A stretch of 29,506 bases of DNA from Clostridia bacterium DTU080 (GCA_001513395.1 LFTP01000116.1:55333-84838); one strand, 5' to 3'. Counted from the first letter of the stretch, positions 6,810-15,522 are shown. Program-made: numbers and translations. Notes: generated by a model from the sequence alone, not told the origin.

Positions 6810-8729
6810 TCATTTGGCCGCAGCCACTTCTCTGTCAGCGGTCGGTATGTACGGTTGATAGGTAGTGACCAAAGCCTGCAAGACAGACTGTATTTGCCGA
6901 TATTCACCGGCCATCAGCAGCTGCTCCAACAAAGCGATCCCTTGAGCGAGCTCTTCGGAGGGCAACTTAGCGTTCTTACAAATGAAGATGCGCTCGTGCT
7001 CCGTGACCGAGGTGGCCTCATCATCCATGACCAGCTCCTCAAAGAGCTTCTCCCCGGGGCGCCGTCCGGTGAAAACGATCTGTATGTCTTTGTTCGGGCG
7101 GAATCCTGACAGTGTAATCAAATTCCGGGCCAGATCCACGATCTTCACGGGCTCACCCATATCCAAGATGAAAACCTCGCCGCCTTGCCCTAAAGCCGCG
7201 GCCTGCAGAACGAGCTGAGCCGCCTCGGGAATGGTCATGAAGTAACGCCGCATCTCGGGATCGGTAACGGTGACCGGGCCGCCCTTGGCGATTTGACGCT
7301 GAAAGACGGGAATGACGCTGCCCCGGCTGCCCAAAACGTTGCCAAAGCGCACCGAAACGTACTTCGTTCTATTGTGCGCATTGAGATCTTGGACGATCAA
7401 CTCGGCCACGCGCTTGGTAGCCCCCATGACACTGGTCGGATTCACCGCCTTGTCCGTGGAGATCATGACGAATTTGCGCGCACCGTACTCCAACGCCGCC
7501 CGAGCTACGTTTCGCGTTCCGAAAACGTTGGTCTTTACCGCTTCATCGGGGAACTGCTCCATATAGGGCACGTGCTTGTGGGCCGCGGCGTGGAGCACGT
7601 ACTGCGGCCGGTACTCCTTGAAGACTGCCATGATCTTCCGCTCATCGCGCACATCGGCGATAACCTGAACCTTGGGTACATCGGGGAATTTCTCGTTGAG
7701 ATCCATAGCGGCCTCAAAAATCGAGTTTTCACCATGTCCGAGCAGGATCAGCAATTCCGGGCTAAAACGACAGATCTGGCGGCACAACTCCGAGCCAATA
7801 GAACCTCCGGCTCCCGTGACCAAGACCACCTCACCGGATATTTCAGCGGCGATTTGCTCCGCATTGAGCCGCACCGGCTCACGTCCCAGACGCTCGGAGA
7901 CCGACACCGGCCGGATCTGACTGACCGAAACCTTCCCGTCAATCAGCTCGTTGACCGCGGGAATGGTGTGCAGTTTGACCTGCTTATCGCTTAGCGCCTC
8001 CACGATCTGCCTGCTCCTGCCGCCATATCGGGCGGGAAGGGTCAAGAGAACTTCCCGGACGTTATATGTATCCACCACTTCCTTGACATCATCCAAGGTT
8101 CCTAAAACCTTGACTCCATGGATCTGCATGTTACGCTTGCAAGGATCATCATCCAAAAAGCCGACCACGTGACGACCGGATTGCCGCAAGGGTATGACCA
8201 AGTCTGCTCCGATGCGACCCGCCCCGATGATGAGCACTGTTGAAGGCGGATTGGCGGAATCCGGCTTGTCTATGGCCGCATTCTTTTGGGAAAGCCAGAG
8301 TCGCCGCACGGCACGTAACAGGACCCGCGAAGAACTCACGAGAAAGGCCAAAACCACCCAGTGAATGGCGATGACTGACCGCGGCAATGGATAGCGAAGT
8401 GAAAGCAAACGCAGTGTCAAAGTGGATAACGTCGTGGCTCCGACCACATTCACTAACTCTTCGATACCGGCATAGCGCCACAGACTGTGATACAGTCCGC
8501 GCCAGATGAAGAAACCCAACGATGCCAGTGTGTACCAAAGCGCCAGATGAGTGTACGAAACCCAATAAGTTGAAGGCCACCGTCCGTCAAAGCGGACGAG
8601 AAGGCTGCCTAAGACTGCGACTTGCAAAAGTATGATGTCGCAAAGCAGCATGAGAAAGATCCGCACTTTCTTACGCTCCCAAATCCGCTGTTGCCCAGCG
8701 GTTTCATCGATAGCTTGCCGAGATTCCAT
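6810..8729 (-). CDS. FlaA1/CapD-type membrane nucleotide-sugar dehydratase/epimerase
   Basis: A 639-aa protein of the WbpM/FlaA1/CapD family that converts UDP-GlcNAc-type sugars for capsule, O-antigen or glycoprotein glycans. The N-terminus has four membrane helices (about residues 22-140), then a first Rossmann motif GAGRIGAD (about 170) and a second NAD(P)-binding domain with TGAGGSIGSEL (about 305). The catalytic region reads STDKAVNPTSVMGATK, with Met replacing Tyr in YxxxK, the normal state for the large membrane members of this family. It converges on thiQ with 22 bases between the stops. A ribosome site AAGGATGG precedes the ATG. The partner glycosyltransferases are not in the window. 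Confidence 0.93.
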   Translation of the reverse strand: MESRQAIDETAGQQRIWERKKVRIFLMLLCDIILLQVAVLGSLLVRFDGRWPSTYWVSYTHLALWYTLASLGFFIWRGLYHSLWRYAGIEELVNVVGATTLSTLTLRLLSLRYPLPRSVIAIHWVVLAFLVSSSRVLLRAVRRLWLSQKNAAIDKPDSANPPSTVLIIGAGRIGADLVIPLRQSGRHVVGFLDDDPCKRNMQIHGVKVLGTLDDVKEVVDTYNVREVLLTLPARYGGRSRQIVEALSDKQVKLHTIPAVNELIDGKVSVSQIRPVSVSERLGREPVRLNAEQIAAEISGEVVLVTGAGGSIGSELCRQICRFSPELLILLGHGENSIFEAAMDLNEKFPDVPKVQVIADVRDERKIMAVFKEYRPQYVLHAAAHKHVPYMEQFPDEAVKTNVFGTRNVARAALEYGARKFVMISTDKAVNPTSVMGATKRVAELIVQDLNAHNRTKYVSVRFGNVLGSRGSVIPVFQRQIAKGGPVTVTDPEMRRYFMTIPEAAQLVLQAAALGQGGEVFILDMGEPVKIVDLARNLITLSGFRPNKDIQIVFTGRRPGEKLFEELVMDDEATSVTEHERIFICKNAKLPSEELAQGIALLEQLLMAGEYRQIQSVLQALVTTYQPYIPTADREVAAAK

Positions 8730-9059
8730 TTACCACTTCCATCCTTTCACAAAGCCAGCGGTGTTTGTCGCGAATAGAACTGAGTTCCAACGAGGGTCGG
8801 TTATATTACACTATGTTCGTTATTCGCTGCCTCTTACCTACAACCTCGGTAGACATTTCCCGGGTTTTCGATGTGAATTTGTCAGCATCCAGTAAGGTGA
8901 CGCTCGCCATGAGCGTCACCTTACTGGATTGAAAGGCGTTTGCAAGTCCTTGGACTCTCGGAGAGCCTGGAGTCCATGACCGGTAGGGACGGAAGGAAAG
9001 TGCGGAATCCAGATCGATAGCCATGGGAGTGACCGGTCGCTACGTACCTGAAGAAGCTC
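8730..9059. other. Intergenic region with a long perfect hairpin
   Basis: The 330 bases between the MATE gene and the FlaA1-type gene (both minus strand) contain no supportable gene. They hold a perfect 19-bp hairpin at 8887-8929 and, next to the FlaA1-type gene, A/T-rich sequence (about 8800-8825, minus-strand TAATAT) where its promoter may lie, without a clear -35 box. Confidence 0.5.
8887..8929. other. Perfect 19-bp hairpin, 5-nt loop
   Basis: ATCCAGTAAGGTGACGCTC (8887-8905) is exactly complementary to GAGCGTCACCTTACTGGAT (8911-8929), with loop GCCAT. It follows the MATE gene on the minus strand. No T-tract follows on either strand, so it is a transcript-end or stabilising stem, not a canonical terminator. 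Its GGTGACGCTCG core also occurs in the terminator at 16885-16930. Confidence 0.85.
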
Positions 9060-10436
9060 CTACGCCTCCTTGGCGGTGATCACAACCTTGCGCTTCCAAC
9101 GACCGCTTCGATAATACGCGTAGTTTAAACCCAACCCCACAAAGGAGCTGGCGGCCATGCCGATCCACAAACCCCGAGTGCCCAAGCCTGCGGGCCCTGA
9201 CAGGAAGCGCACCAGCGGCACTCGCACCAGCCACAAGGATCCAAGGGTGTTAAACATCGTCGCCACAGTGTCACCCGCGCCTCGCAACACCCCGGTCATG
9301 ACAAACATTAAGGCAAAGGGGATGTACACCAAGCCCATGATCCGCAGATACGATGTACCGACTTCCAAGACGGCCGGATCCGTGGTAAACATGCCCAGCA
9401 ACGTCTGTGGGATACTGAGCACCACGATGGAGACGGCACCGGTGATGGCGGCACCCAGCACGCCGCTCCAATAAACGATCTCTTTGACCCGTTCAAAGCG
9501 TCCCGCACCGACATTCTGCCCCACCAGCGCGGAAACCGCCATGCTGATGGAAAAGGCAGGCATGAAAGCGAACTGATCCAGCCGCGCTCCGGCGCCGGCA
9601 CCGGCCACCACTGCGGGTCCGAAACTGTTGATCACCGAGTTTACCGCCAAGGCAGCGAATGAAACCATCGTCTGCTGCAGTCCTGCCGGCAATCCGATGC
9701 GCAGAGTCTGGGCAGTGAGATCCCGATCCAGCAGGGGCCCGTCGGCTCGGCTCAACCGCAGTACTTTGGCTGATACGATCAAGTGCCTGATGCTAAACAC
9801 GGCTGAGAGAGCCTGAGCAAACACCGTGGCCAATGCGGCACCGCCAACACCCATTGCGGGAATCGGGCCTAAGCCCAGGATGCAGATTGGATCGAGAATC
9901 ATGTTGGCTATGACGGCCCACATGAGATAGACCATGGGGGTACGCGAGTCTCCAAGTCCTCGGAGTATGGCGCTGGCGACATTGTAGAGGAAGGCGAAAA
10001 AAGTGCCGGCCAGGAAGATTCCCAGATAGACAGCGGCTTGACTGGCTATCTCCGGAGGGGTGTTGATCAATCGGAGCATCGGATGACGCACATACACCCC
10101 GACAACGCTGAGCACCAAACCAAGGATGCCCATCAAGACGACCGAATTGTTGCTGATGCGACGCACACCGACTTCATCACCCGCGCCGCGGGCCTGCGCT
10201 ATCAGTGTGGTAGTAGCCACGGCCAGACCCATAACCATGGAGACCAACCCGAAAGAGATGGGCATGCTGACACTGACCGCCCCCAAAGCGTGGGGCCCCA
10301 AGAAGCGCCCGACCCATATGCTGTCTACCGTGTTGTAGGTCGCCTGCAACAGATTCCCCAGAAACATCGGCCAGGAAAACGTCAACAGATGGCGGGGGAT
10401 GCTCCCTTTAGTAAAGTCGAGTTGCCTGGAAGACAA
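9060..10436 (-). CDS. MATE-family multidrug/metabolite exporter
   Basis: A 458-aa protein with about 12 membrane helices arranged as two six-helix halves. The N-terminal block SIPRHLLTFSWPMFLGNLLQ and YNTVDSIWVGRFLGPHALGAV is the family signature of cation-coupled MATE exporters (DinF/NorM-like, MatE domain), and the second half starts near LRIGLPAGLQQTMVSFAALAVN. It probably expels drugs or metabolites using Na+ or H+. The start is a TTG at 10436, supported by AGGAGGAG about 9 bases upstream; no in-frame ATG is as well placed. It is separate from the next minus-strand gene, with 330 bases and a long hairpin between them. Confidence 0.9.
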   Translation of the reverse strand: MSSRQLDFTKGSIPRHLLTFSWPMFLGNLLQATYNTVDSIWVGRFLGPHALGAVSVSMPISFGLVSMVMGLAVATTTLIAQARGAGDEVGVRRISNNSVVLMGILGLVLSVVGVYVRHPMLRLINTPPEIASQAAVYLGIFLAGTFFAFLYNVASAILRGLGDSRTPMVYLMWAVIANMILDPICILGLGPIPAMGVGGAALATVFAQALSAVFSIRHLIVSAKVLRLSRADGPLLDRDLTAQTLRIGLPAGLQQTMVSFAALAVNSVINSFGPAVVAGAGAGARLDQFAFMPAFSISMAVSALVGQNVGAGRFERVKEIVYWSGVLGAAITGAVSIVVLSIPQTLLGMFTTDPAVLEVGTSYLRIMGLVYIPFALMFVMTGVLRGAGDTVATMFNTLGSLWLVRVPLVRFLSGPAGLGTRGLWIGMAASSFVGLGLNYAYYRSGRWKRKVVITAKEA

Positions 10437-10792
10437 TGATCACCGCTCCTCCTACGCTACTGTTTTACCGGTCTTCACGCGACGATTCTGCCTCACTTGG
10501 CAAGAGATTGCAATGCAAAATCTCAAAGCCTGGCGGGCAGATCGTGAAGGCATACCTCAGCAATTTGCACACAGACCCGAAAACACCTCCTACGAATCCG
10601 CCAAATGTTGGATTCCTGATTGCGTCCCATCGCATTTGCGGTAGCATGTGTCGTTAATTGTACCAGTCGTCACACCGAAGATCACTCAAGATCCGGTTTT
10701 GTAGCGTTTGAGGTATGGAAAACGCCAGAGTTGGGACTATAAGCAAGGACATCCATTAGGTGCCCAGGAACCAATGTAAGGAGGATATGCCT
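10437..10792. other. Divergent intergenic region
   Basis: The 356 bases between the MATE gene and the stress-protein gene hold short overlapping open frames on both strands but none with a ribosome site or a recognisable protein. A small stem GAGATTGC/GC..AATCTC lies near 10503-10523. A candidate sigma-B-like promoter lies at 10695-10716. Nothing else is supported. Confidence 0.4.
10695..10716 (+). promoter_or_regulatory. Candidate sigma-B-like promoter of the stress gene
   Basis: GGTTTT (10695-10700) and AGGTAT (10711-10716) flank a spacer like that of general-stress promoters (consensus GTTT, 12-15 nt, GGGTAT). It points at the GSP17M-like gene about 75 bases downstream. No good sigma-70 pair is seen in the same place. 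The call depends on the organism having a sigma-B-type factor, which cannot be seen here. Confidence 0.35.
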
Positions 10793-11302
10793 TTGAAAAC
10801 GGTGATTGGTCTGTTCGAATCCCGTCAACAAGCCGAAGAAGCAGTCAGTGAACTGCGGGCCAAGGATTTCAGCTCTGACGAAATATCCTTGGTGTCTAAG
10901 GATGATCGCTCCCAGAGCGCCAGCCGTGAAGGACGATCTGACATGGAGGCGGGAGACCTCGGTGTCGACAGCGATATCAGCACAGGAACGGCTGTGGGAA
11001 GTGCTCTGGGAGGAGCTGCGGGACTCGCCATGAGCGCCGGTGCCCTGGCCATTCCCGGGATCGGTCCGATCGTGGCCATGGGACCGTTGGCTGCGACCTT
11101 GGGCGGAGCGGTAACAGGAGGCCTGGCCGGAGGCTTGGTCGATCTTGGTATCCCTGAAAACGAGGGCCGTGATATCGAGAACGAGATTCGAGGAGGAAGC
11201 ACACTGGCGGTAGTCGAGACTGATGCCTCCCGGGCTGAAGAGGCCGCCGAGATTCTCCGTAGCAAGGGCGCCAAGTCGACAAAAATCCGCGATCGCTCCT
11301 GA
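10793..11302 (+). CDS. General stress protein 17M-like glycine-zipper protein
   Basis: A 169-aa protein with three parts. An N-terminal ferredoxin-fold-like segment (KTVIGLFESRQQAEEAVSEL) resembles the YflT/GSP17M domain. A central hydrophobic glycine-rich segment runs about residues 62-120 (SALGGAAGLAMSAGALAIPG, then ATLGGAVTGGLAGG). A C-terminal repeat of the first fold ends in ASRAEEAAEILRSKGA. The TTG at 10793 is preferred: it is 8 bases after AGGAGG and gives the family's normal MKTVIG start, while the ATG at 10787 is only 2 bases from that ribosome site. The function is stress-related by family; the glycine zipper suggests membrane association or oligomers. It is monocistronic, with its own terminator. 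Confidence 0.75.
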   Translation: MKTVIGLFESRQQAEEAVSELRAKDFSSDEISLVSKDDRSQSASREGRSDMEAGDLGVDSDISTGTAVGSALGGAAGLAMSAGALAIPGIGPIVAMGPLAATLGGAVTGGLAGGLVDLGIPENEGRDIENEIRGGSTLAVVETDASRAEEAAEILRSKGAKSTKIRDRS

Positions 11303-11321
11303 ATCGCAAGATCGTATCACA

Positions 11322-11353
11322 AGAGGGCTGCTGTGCAAGCGGTCCTCTTTTTA
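11322..11353 (+). terminator. Intrinsic terminator after the stress gene
   Basis: AGAGG pairs with CCTCT, extended inward by weaker pairs around GCT/AGC, and is followed by a run of five T. It lies 20 bases after the stop codon. Confidence 0.6.
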
Positions 11354-11487
11354 TATCGAACATCGCCTGGAAGCGCTGTGCATGATACGATCGCGCCAAA
11401 TCGCGTCGGCCATGATGATGATACCACGGTACCTCATGCTCAGCGCGCATGTCTTTGCTTAAACACTCGACTAGGGACGGCGGGATC

Positions 11488-11515
11488 AGCAGGGGTGCGT
11501 CCAGACACCCCTGCT
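11488..11515. other. Perfect 10-bp hairpin after the nitroreductase gene
   Basis: AGCAGGGGTG (11488-11497) pairs exactly with CACCCCTGCT (11506-11515) around an 8-nt loop. It lies 22 bases past the nitroreductase stop (minus strand). No T-tract follows, so at most it is a weak or Rho-assisted end signal. Confidence 0.65.
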
Positions 11516-11537
11516 CACGGACCTGTGTGCGGTATTA

Positions 11538-12128
11538 TCAACCTTGCGGTGGTAGCGCACGATTGCGGAACATCACTTCTTCCAATGGTCGTTTGGGCAC
11601 ATGCAGGGTTCCGGTCTCGTCTTTGTAGTACTTGATGCAGCCCTTAGCCTCTACGGCCACGGGAGACTCGGCGGGATAGCCCAGGGCCACTATGCTGTGA
11701 ATGATATAGCGCTCGGGAATTCCAAGCAGCTCACGCAGACGGTCACGGTCGACAGAGCCTATCCAACAACTGCCGATACCCTCACCCACTCCGGCCAAGA
11801 TCAGGTTTTCCACCGCCGCACCGGCATCGGTATCATAGCCAGAGTTGCGGATCTCAAGATCCACAAGAATCACCACATAGGCCACAGGGCGCTCTCCCGG
11901 CTTGGGGGTCCCCTCCGGAGCGATGTAGGCTGCCCATTTGGTCGTGGCAAAGACAGGCTCCAGCAAATCCTTGTCATCAACCACGATGTATTTGATGGGC
12001 TGCAGATTCGACGCCTGCGGTGCCAAACGCGCCGCATTGATCATCTTTTTCAATACGTCTTCAGGAATCGGCGTCTGCCTGAACTTCCTGATCGTGCGAC
12101 GGGAGACTATGGCATCGTAGACATTCAT
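11538..12128 (-). CDS. Nitroreductase-family flavoprotein
   Basis: A 196-aa FMN-dependent nitroreductase-family protein. The N-terminal block MNVYDAIVSRRTIRKF carries the FMN-phosphate-binding arginines, followed by AARLAPQASNLQP (substrate/FMN contact), DAGAAVENLILAGVGEGIGSCWIG, the family's central helix, and a C-terminal extension after LGYP. It probably uses NAD(P)H to reduce nitro compounds, quinones or flavin-like substrates in the cytoplasm; the natural substrate cannot be told. The ATG at 12128 has AAGGAG 8 bases upstream and is preferred to an in-frame start at 12146 that overlaps this ribosome site. It is divergent from mtnA. Confidence 0.9.
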   Translation of the reverse strand: MNVYDAIVSRRTIRKFRQTPIPEDVLKKMINAARLAPQASNLQPIKYIVVDDKDLLEPVFATTKWAAYIAPEGTPKPGERPVAYVVILVDLEIRNSGYDTDAGAAVENLILAGVGEGIGSCWIGSVDRDRLRELLGIPERYIIHSIVALGYPAESPVAVEAKGCIKYYKDETGTLHVPKRPLEEVMFRNRALPPQG

Positions 12129-12283
12129 GGGCCTCTCTCCTTCCACGGCAGGATGATTGTCGTATTCTCGGCCGTCAGGATCCTTTCCTTGTCTCGTTAG
12201 TTAGGGCTGCAAGATTGACACTCTCCGGTCCGGACAGTATGCTTCAACCAGACAAGCTGGCATAGAGCAGGAGGGATTACGCC

Positions 12284-13375
12284 ATGCCCGTGAAGACCAT
12301 CCGCTGGGACGATGATCGCATTGTGATCATTGATCAGTCCCGTCTTCCTCTGGAGACAGCATACATCTCCCTTGACACGTGTGACCAAGTATGGGAAGCC
12401 ATTCGCCGTCTGAAAGTGCGGGGAGCTCCGGCGATCGGCCTCACGGCAGCTTTCGGAGTCTATCTGGCCGCCAGAGCTTCGAAGGCGACAGAGGTCGAAG
12501 AGCTGTTGTCCGACATCGATCGAGCGGCAAAATACCTGGCCACGGCTCGGCCCACGGCCGTCAATCTGTTCTGGGCTCTGCGAAGGATGCAGAAATGCGC
12601 TCGTCAAAAAGCCGCCGCGATACCGGATGTGGAGACCGTGAAAGCAGCCCTGCTGGCGGAAGCCCAGAGCATGATCCAAGAGGACAATGCGGTCTGTCTT
12701 TCCATCGGCTACCACGGTTTGACGCTTTTGCGCCCGGGAATGAACCTCCTCACCCACTGCAACGCCGGTGGCTTGGGCACCGCTCAGTGGGGTACGGCTC
12801 TCGCTCCCATCTATCTGGCTCACGAACAAGGATACTCTCTGCGCGTCTATGTGGATGAGACGCGGCCCGTCTTGCAGGGTGCCCGCCTCACGGCCTGGGA
12901 GTTGCAGCAGGCCGGAGTGCATGCCGTTCTCATCTGCGACAATATGGCTGGCTTTCTCATGCAACGCGGCAGGATAGACGCCATTATCGTCGGGACCGAT
13001 CGCGTGACCGCCAACGGTGACGTGGTCAACAAAATCGGCACCTACAGTCTGGCGGTCCTGGCTCGCCATCACGGTATTCCCTTTTATGTCGCCGCGCCCC
13101 GCTCCTCCATAGATCTGGAGACCTCCAAAGGTGAGATGGTCACCATCGAAGAGCGGGACGCTGATGAAATAACCTCTGCCTTCGGCGTGCGGACGGCCCC
13201 GCAAGACATTGAAGTCTACAACCCTGCCTTCGATGTCACCCCCGCCGAGTTGGTTACGGCGATGATCACCGAAGTGGGCATTCTCCGGCATCCGTGTGAG
13301 GTCTCATTGGCTGAGGCCAAACACACGGCATTTAAGATGAGCGAAGCGGTCCGCAAACGTCTTGAAGACACTTAG
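12284..13375 (+). CDS. mtnA: Methylthioribose-1-phosphate isomerase MtnA
   Basis: A 363-aa member of the eIF2B-like aldose-ketose isomerase family. It converts 5-methylthioribose-1-phosphate to the ribulose form in methionine salvage. Visible signatures are KVRGAPAIG (46-52), LLTHCNAGGLGTAQWGTA with the catalytic cysteine, ETRPVLQGARLTAWEL, IVGTDRVTANGDVVNKIGTY with the catalytic aspartate, and the C-terminal NPAFDVTP. Most MtnA proteins have CNAGALAT where this one has CNAGGLGT, a mild variation. GGAGGG precedes the ATG by 8-9 bases. No other salvage gene (mtnK, mtnP) is nearby. Its TAG stop overlaps the TAA stop of the convergent EamA gene. Confidence 0.92.
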   Translation: MPVKTIRWDDDRIVIIDQSRLPLETAYISLDTCDQVWEAIRRLKVRGAPAIGLTAAFGVYLAARASKATEVEELLSDIDRAAKYLATARPTAVNLFWALRRMQKCARQKAAAIPDVETVKAALLAEAQSMIQEDNAVCLSIGYHGLTLLRPGMNLLTHCNAGGLGTAQWGTALAPIYLAHEQGYSLRVYVDETRPVLQGARLTAWELQQAGVHAVLICDNMAGFLMQRGRIDAIIVGTDRVTANGDVVNKIGTYSLAVLARHHGIPFYVAAPRSSIDLETSKGEMVTIEERDADEITSAFGVRTAPQDIEVYNPAFDVTPAELVTAMITEVGILRHPCEVSLAEAKHTAFKMSEAVRKRLEDT

Positions 13376-13791
13376 GGAGCGAAGACCAAAACCAAGGTCC
13401 CGGCCACGACCAGGGCAGCTCCCGCCAGAGCAACGGCGCTGGGGCGCTCGCCCAAAAGCACTATGGACAGGACGATGGCCACGACCACACTGAGGCGATC
13501 GATGGGAGCTATGCGACTGACCGGTCCGCTTTGCAGGGCGCGGAAATAGAACACCCAGGAAGCGGCACCTGACAACCCGGCCAGGACGATGAACAACAGT
13601 GTTCTACCGGAAATACCGGCAAAGCTCATCTTTCCGTTGAATAACGCGACAACGACCAACGTGGCGGCCATGATGAGACTACGCACCATCGTCGCCGTAA
13701 TCGAGTCTACTCCCTGTACGCCGATCTTTCCGAAGATCGCCACCAAACCTCCACAGACAGCAGCCAATAAAGCATCAGTGATCCAACTCAT
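13372..13791 (-). CDS. Single-domain EamA/DMT-family transporter
   Basis: A 139-aa protein with about five membrane helices and one EamA domain; typical members have two such domains in about 300 aa. The C-terminal half, PVSRIAPIDRLSVVVAIVLS followed by LLGERPS, is the EamA signature. Half-size members of this kind are thought to work as dimers. The ATG at 13791 has AGAGG at about 6 bases. It starts 16 bases after the stop of sulfatase 1 on the same strand, so the two are probably cotranscribed, which suggests transport of a product or substrate linked to that sulfatase. The last codon overlaps the mtnA stop. Confidence 0.8.
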   Translation of the reverse strand: MSWITDALLAAVCGGLVAIFGKIGVQGVDSITATMVRSLIMAATLVVVALFNGKMSFAGISGRTLLFIVLAGLSGAASWVFYFRALQSGPVSRIAPIDRLSVVVAIVLSIVLLGERPSAVALAGAALVVAGTLVLVFAP

Positions 13792-13807
13792 AGTGCACCT
13801 CTTCTCT

Positions 13808-15274
13808 CTATGTACGTGTTCTGTCACTTTCTTGGATGGTCTTCAGCCGAGCCGCCATTCTGTCAACTACTTCCGGATGCGAAGGCGCCAGGTTTTCCTG
13901 TTGACCTATATCGGCATTGAGGTTGTACAGTTGCGGATACGGTGCGTTGCCGGATTCTATCCCGGTGTATTTGCGCACAGCGGGCCCTTTGTAGGGAGGA
14001 ATAAACACCCATTCTCCTTGATGCAGCAGAGTCTTGCCCCCGGTTCCTTCAAGAACGAGTTCCGTTCGGCCCACCGGATCTTGACCCAACAAGGCCGGTA
14101 GAACGTTAAGACTGTCTACCGCGACATCGGGTGCCAAGGGCTGTCCGAGCAAGGCCGCAAATGAAGCGAAGAAATCAACTTGGCAGACTTTGGCGTCAGT
14201 CCGTCCAGGCTCGATGTGTCCCTTCCAACTGATCAGCAGCGGGACGCGCGTCCCTCCGTCAAAGAGGCTGTACTTGCCGCCGCGCAGAGGTCCTGCGGGG
14301 CGATGGCCCGCGCTGAGTTCCACCGCTTGGTCTTCGTAACCGTCATCCAAAACAGGTCCGTTGTCGCTCGAAAAGATGACAATCGTGTTCTCGGCCAGTC
14401 CGAGCCGCTCGAGCGTATCGAGCATTTGCCCTACGCACCAATCCAGCTCGGCAATCACATCACCGCGAGGGCCGAGCCCTGTGGTGCCGGCAAAGCGCGG
14501 TCCGGGAACCCGCGGCACATGGGGCTGGTGAAGGGCATAGTAGAGGAAGAAGGGCCCTTCCCGATTCTCATTGACGAATGATAGCGCCCTTTCCAAAAAG
14601 ACCTCCGCCATCTCTTCGTCTTTCCACAGAGCTTTCGTTCCGCCGCGCATATAGCCTATGCGGCTGATGCCGTTAACGACGGCCATATCGTGTCCGTGGC
14701 TGTACTTCATGCGCAAAAGCTCAGGATTGTCCCTGCCTGTCGGCAAACCCGGGAACGGATTCTCATAATCCACCTCAATCGGATCGTCAGGATCCAATCC
14801 GACCACACGTCGCCCTTCAACATAGACGCAGGGGACTCTGTCATTCGTGGCCGCCATGATGAAAGAGTAGTCAAAGCCGACATCGAGCGGCGACGGATCG
14901 ATATCGCCGTTCCAGTCCAGATCGCCCTCGCCCAGGCCCAGATGCCATTTACCGACTATGCCGGTGACATAGCCCGCCTCCTGCAACATACCTGGCAGAG
15001 TCTGCATACCCCGCGGGATAATCATCGGAGCGTCGCCGGCCAGGATGCGGGCCCCAGGATTGCGCCACGGATAAGAGCCTGTGAGCAGACTGTATCGCGA
15101 GGGCGTACACGTCGCCGCCGTCGCATACCCTTGCATGAACTGCAAACCTTGATCAGCGAGTCTGTCCAGGTTGGGAGTCTGCAAACGCGTCGCCCCGTAA
15201 CAACTGAGATCACCGAACCCGAGGTCATCGGCATACATGATGATGATGTTAGGGCGCTGAGATCCATCAGCCAT
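13808..15274 (-). CDS. Type I sulfatase, signal-less (sulfatase 1)
   Basis: A 488-aa arylsulfatase-family enzyme. The CTPSRYSLLTG motif places the formylglycine-forming cysteine at Cys56. Metal-binding residues are visible in YADDLGFGD (Asp15, Asp16) and FSSDNGP, and GKWHLG is the usual substrate-pocket lysine/histidine segment. It hydrolyses a sulfate ester, probably on a carbohydrate. No signal peptide is seen, so action in the cytoplasm on imported oligosaccharides is likely. The ATG at 15274 is preferred to a GTG two codons earlier: GGGAGG is 8 bases from the ATG but only 2 from the GTG. It is upstream of, and probably cotranscribed with, the EamA gene, and is divergent from the first ABC binding protein. 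Confidence 0.9.
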   Translation of the reverse strand: MADGSQRPNIIIMYADDLGFGDLSCYGATRLQTPNLDRLADQGLQFMQGYATAATCTPSRYSLLTGSYPWRNPGARILAGDAPMIIPRGMQTLPGMLQEAGYVTGIVGKWHLGLGEGDLDWNGDIDPSPLDVGFDYSFIMAATNDRVPCVYVEGRRVVGLDPDDPIEVDYENPFPGLPTGRDNPELLRMKYSHGHDMAVVNGISRIGYMRGGTKALWKDEEMAEVFLERALSFVNENREGPFFLYYALHQPHVPRVPGPRFAGTTGLGPRGDVIAELDWCVGQMLDTLERLGLAENTIVIFSSDNGPVLDDGYEDQAVELSAGHRPAGPLRGGKYSLFDGGTRVPLLISWKGHIEPGRTDAKVCQVDFFASFAALLGQPLAPDVAVDSLNVLPALLGQDPVGRTELVLEGTGGKTLLHQGEWVFIPPYKGPAVRKYTGIESGNAPYPQLYNLNADIGQQENLAPSHPEVVDRMAARLKTIQESDRTRT

Positions 15275-15470
15275 AGACACTACCTCCCGGAAAGTCGGAT
15301 GCTCAAGAGATTATCCCCTTTTACGGTAAAATCCTGCGTGCTGTTGCTCATCCTCCGGAGCGATGGTCACGGGTGCTGAGAAAGGCGCGAATCCCCTTCT
15401 TTATTGGTTGAGTATGAAATCGCCGCATCCAGTCGGAAGGTTTTTCATACGGAGATCGCTAATAATGGAT

Positions 15471-15490
15471 AGGCCTATAGACGTAGGCCT
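15471..15490. promoter_or_regulatory. Candidate operator: 7-6-7 inverted repeat
   Basis: AGGCCTA and TAGGCCT are perfect inverted copies with a 6-base spacer, 33 bases before the start of the ABC binding protein and just after a possible TAATAA -10 sequence. The size and symmetry fit a dimeric repressor site, but no regulator gene is in the window and no second copy was seen. Confidence 0.35.
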
Positions 15491-15522
15491 GTGCACATCG
15501 AAGAAGAGAAAGGAGCGTTGCC

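Noticed and set aside
8985..9005. GGACGGAAGGAAAG resembling the GGAAGGAA loop of SRP RNA
   Set aside because: Flanking sequence does not form the conserved domain IV stem, and no promoter or terminator frames it.
10495..10545. GGCAA - stem - CAAAGCC resembling part of a c-di-GMP-I riboswitch
   Set aside because: The GAAA tetraloop, its receptor and the 3' half of the aptamer are absent, and the similarity is limited to a few bases.
10806..10830. A tRNA-like GTTCGAATCC T-loop sequence
   Set aside because: It lies in the well-supported stress-protein reading frame (GLFESR) and has no acceptor or anticodon stem around it.
12197..13291. Long open frame antisense to mtnA (364 codons)
   Set aside because: It mirrors the codon pattern of mtnA, which is clearly the true gene; the antisense product has no family features.
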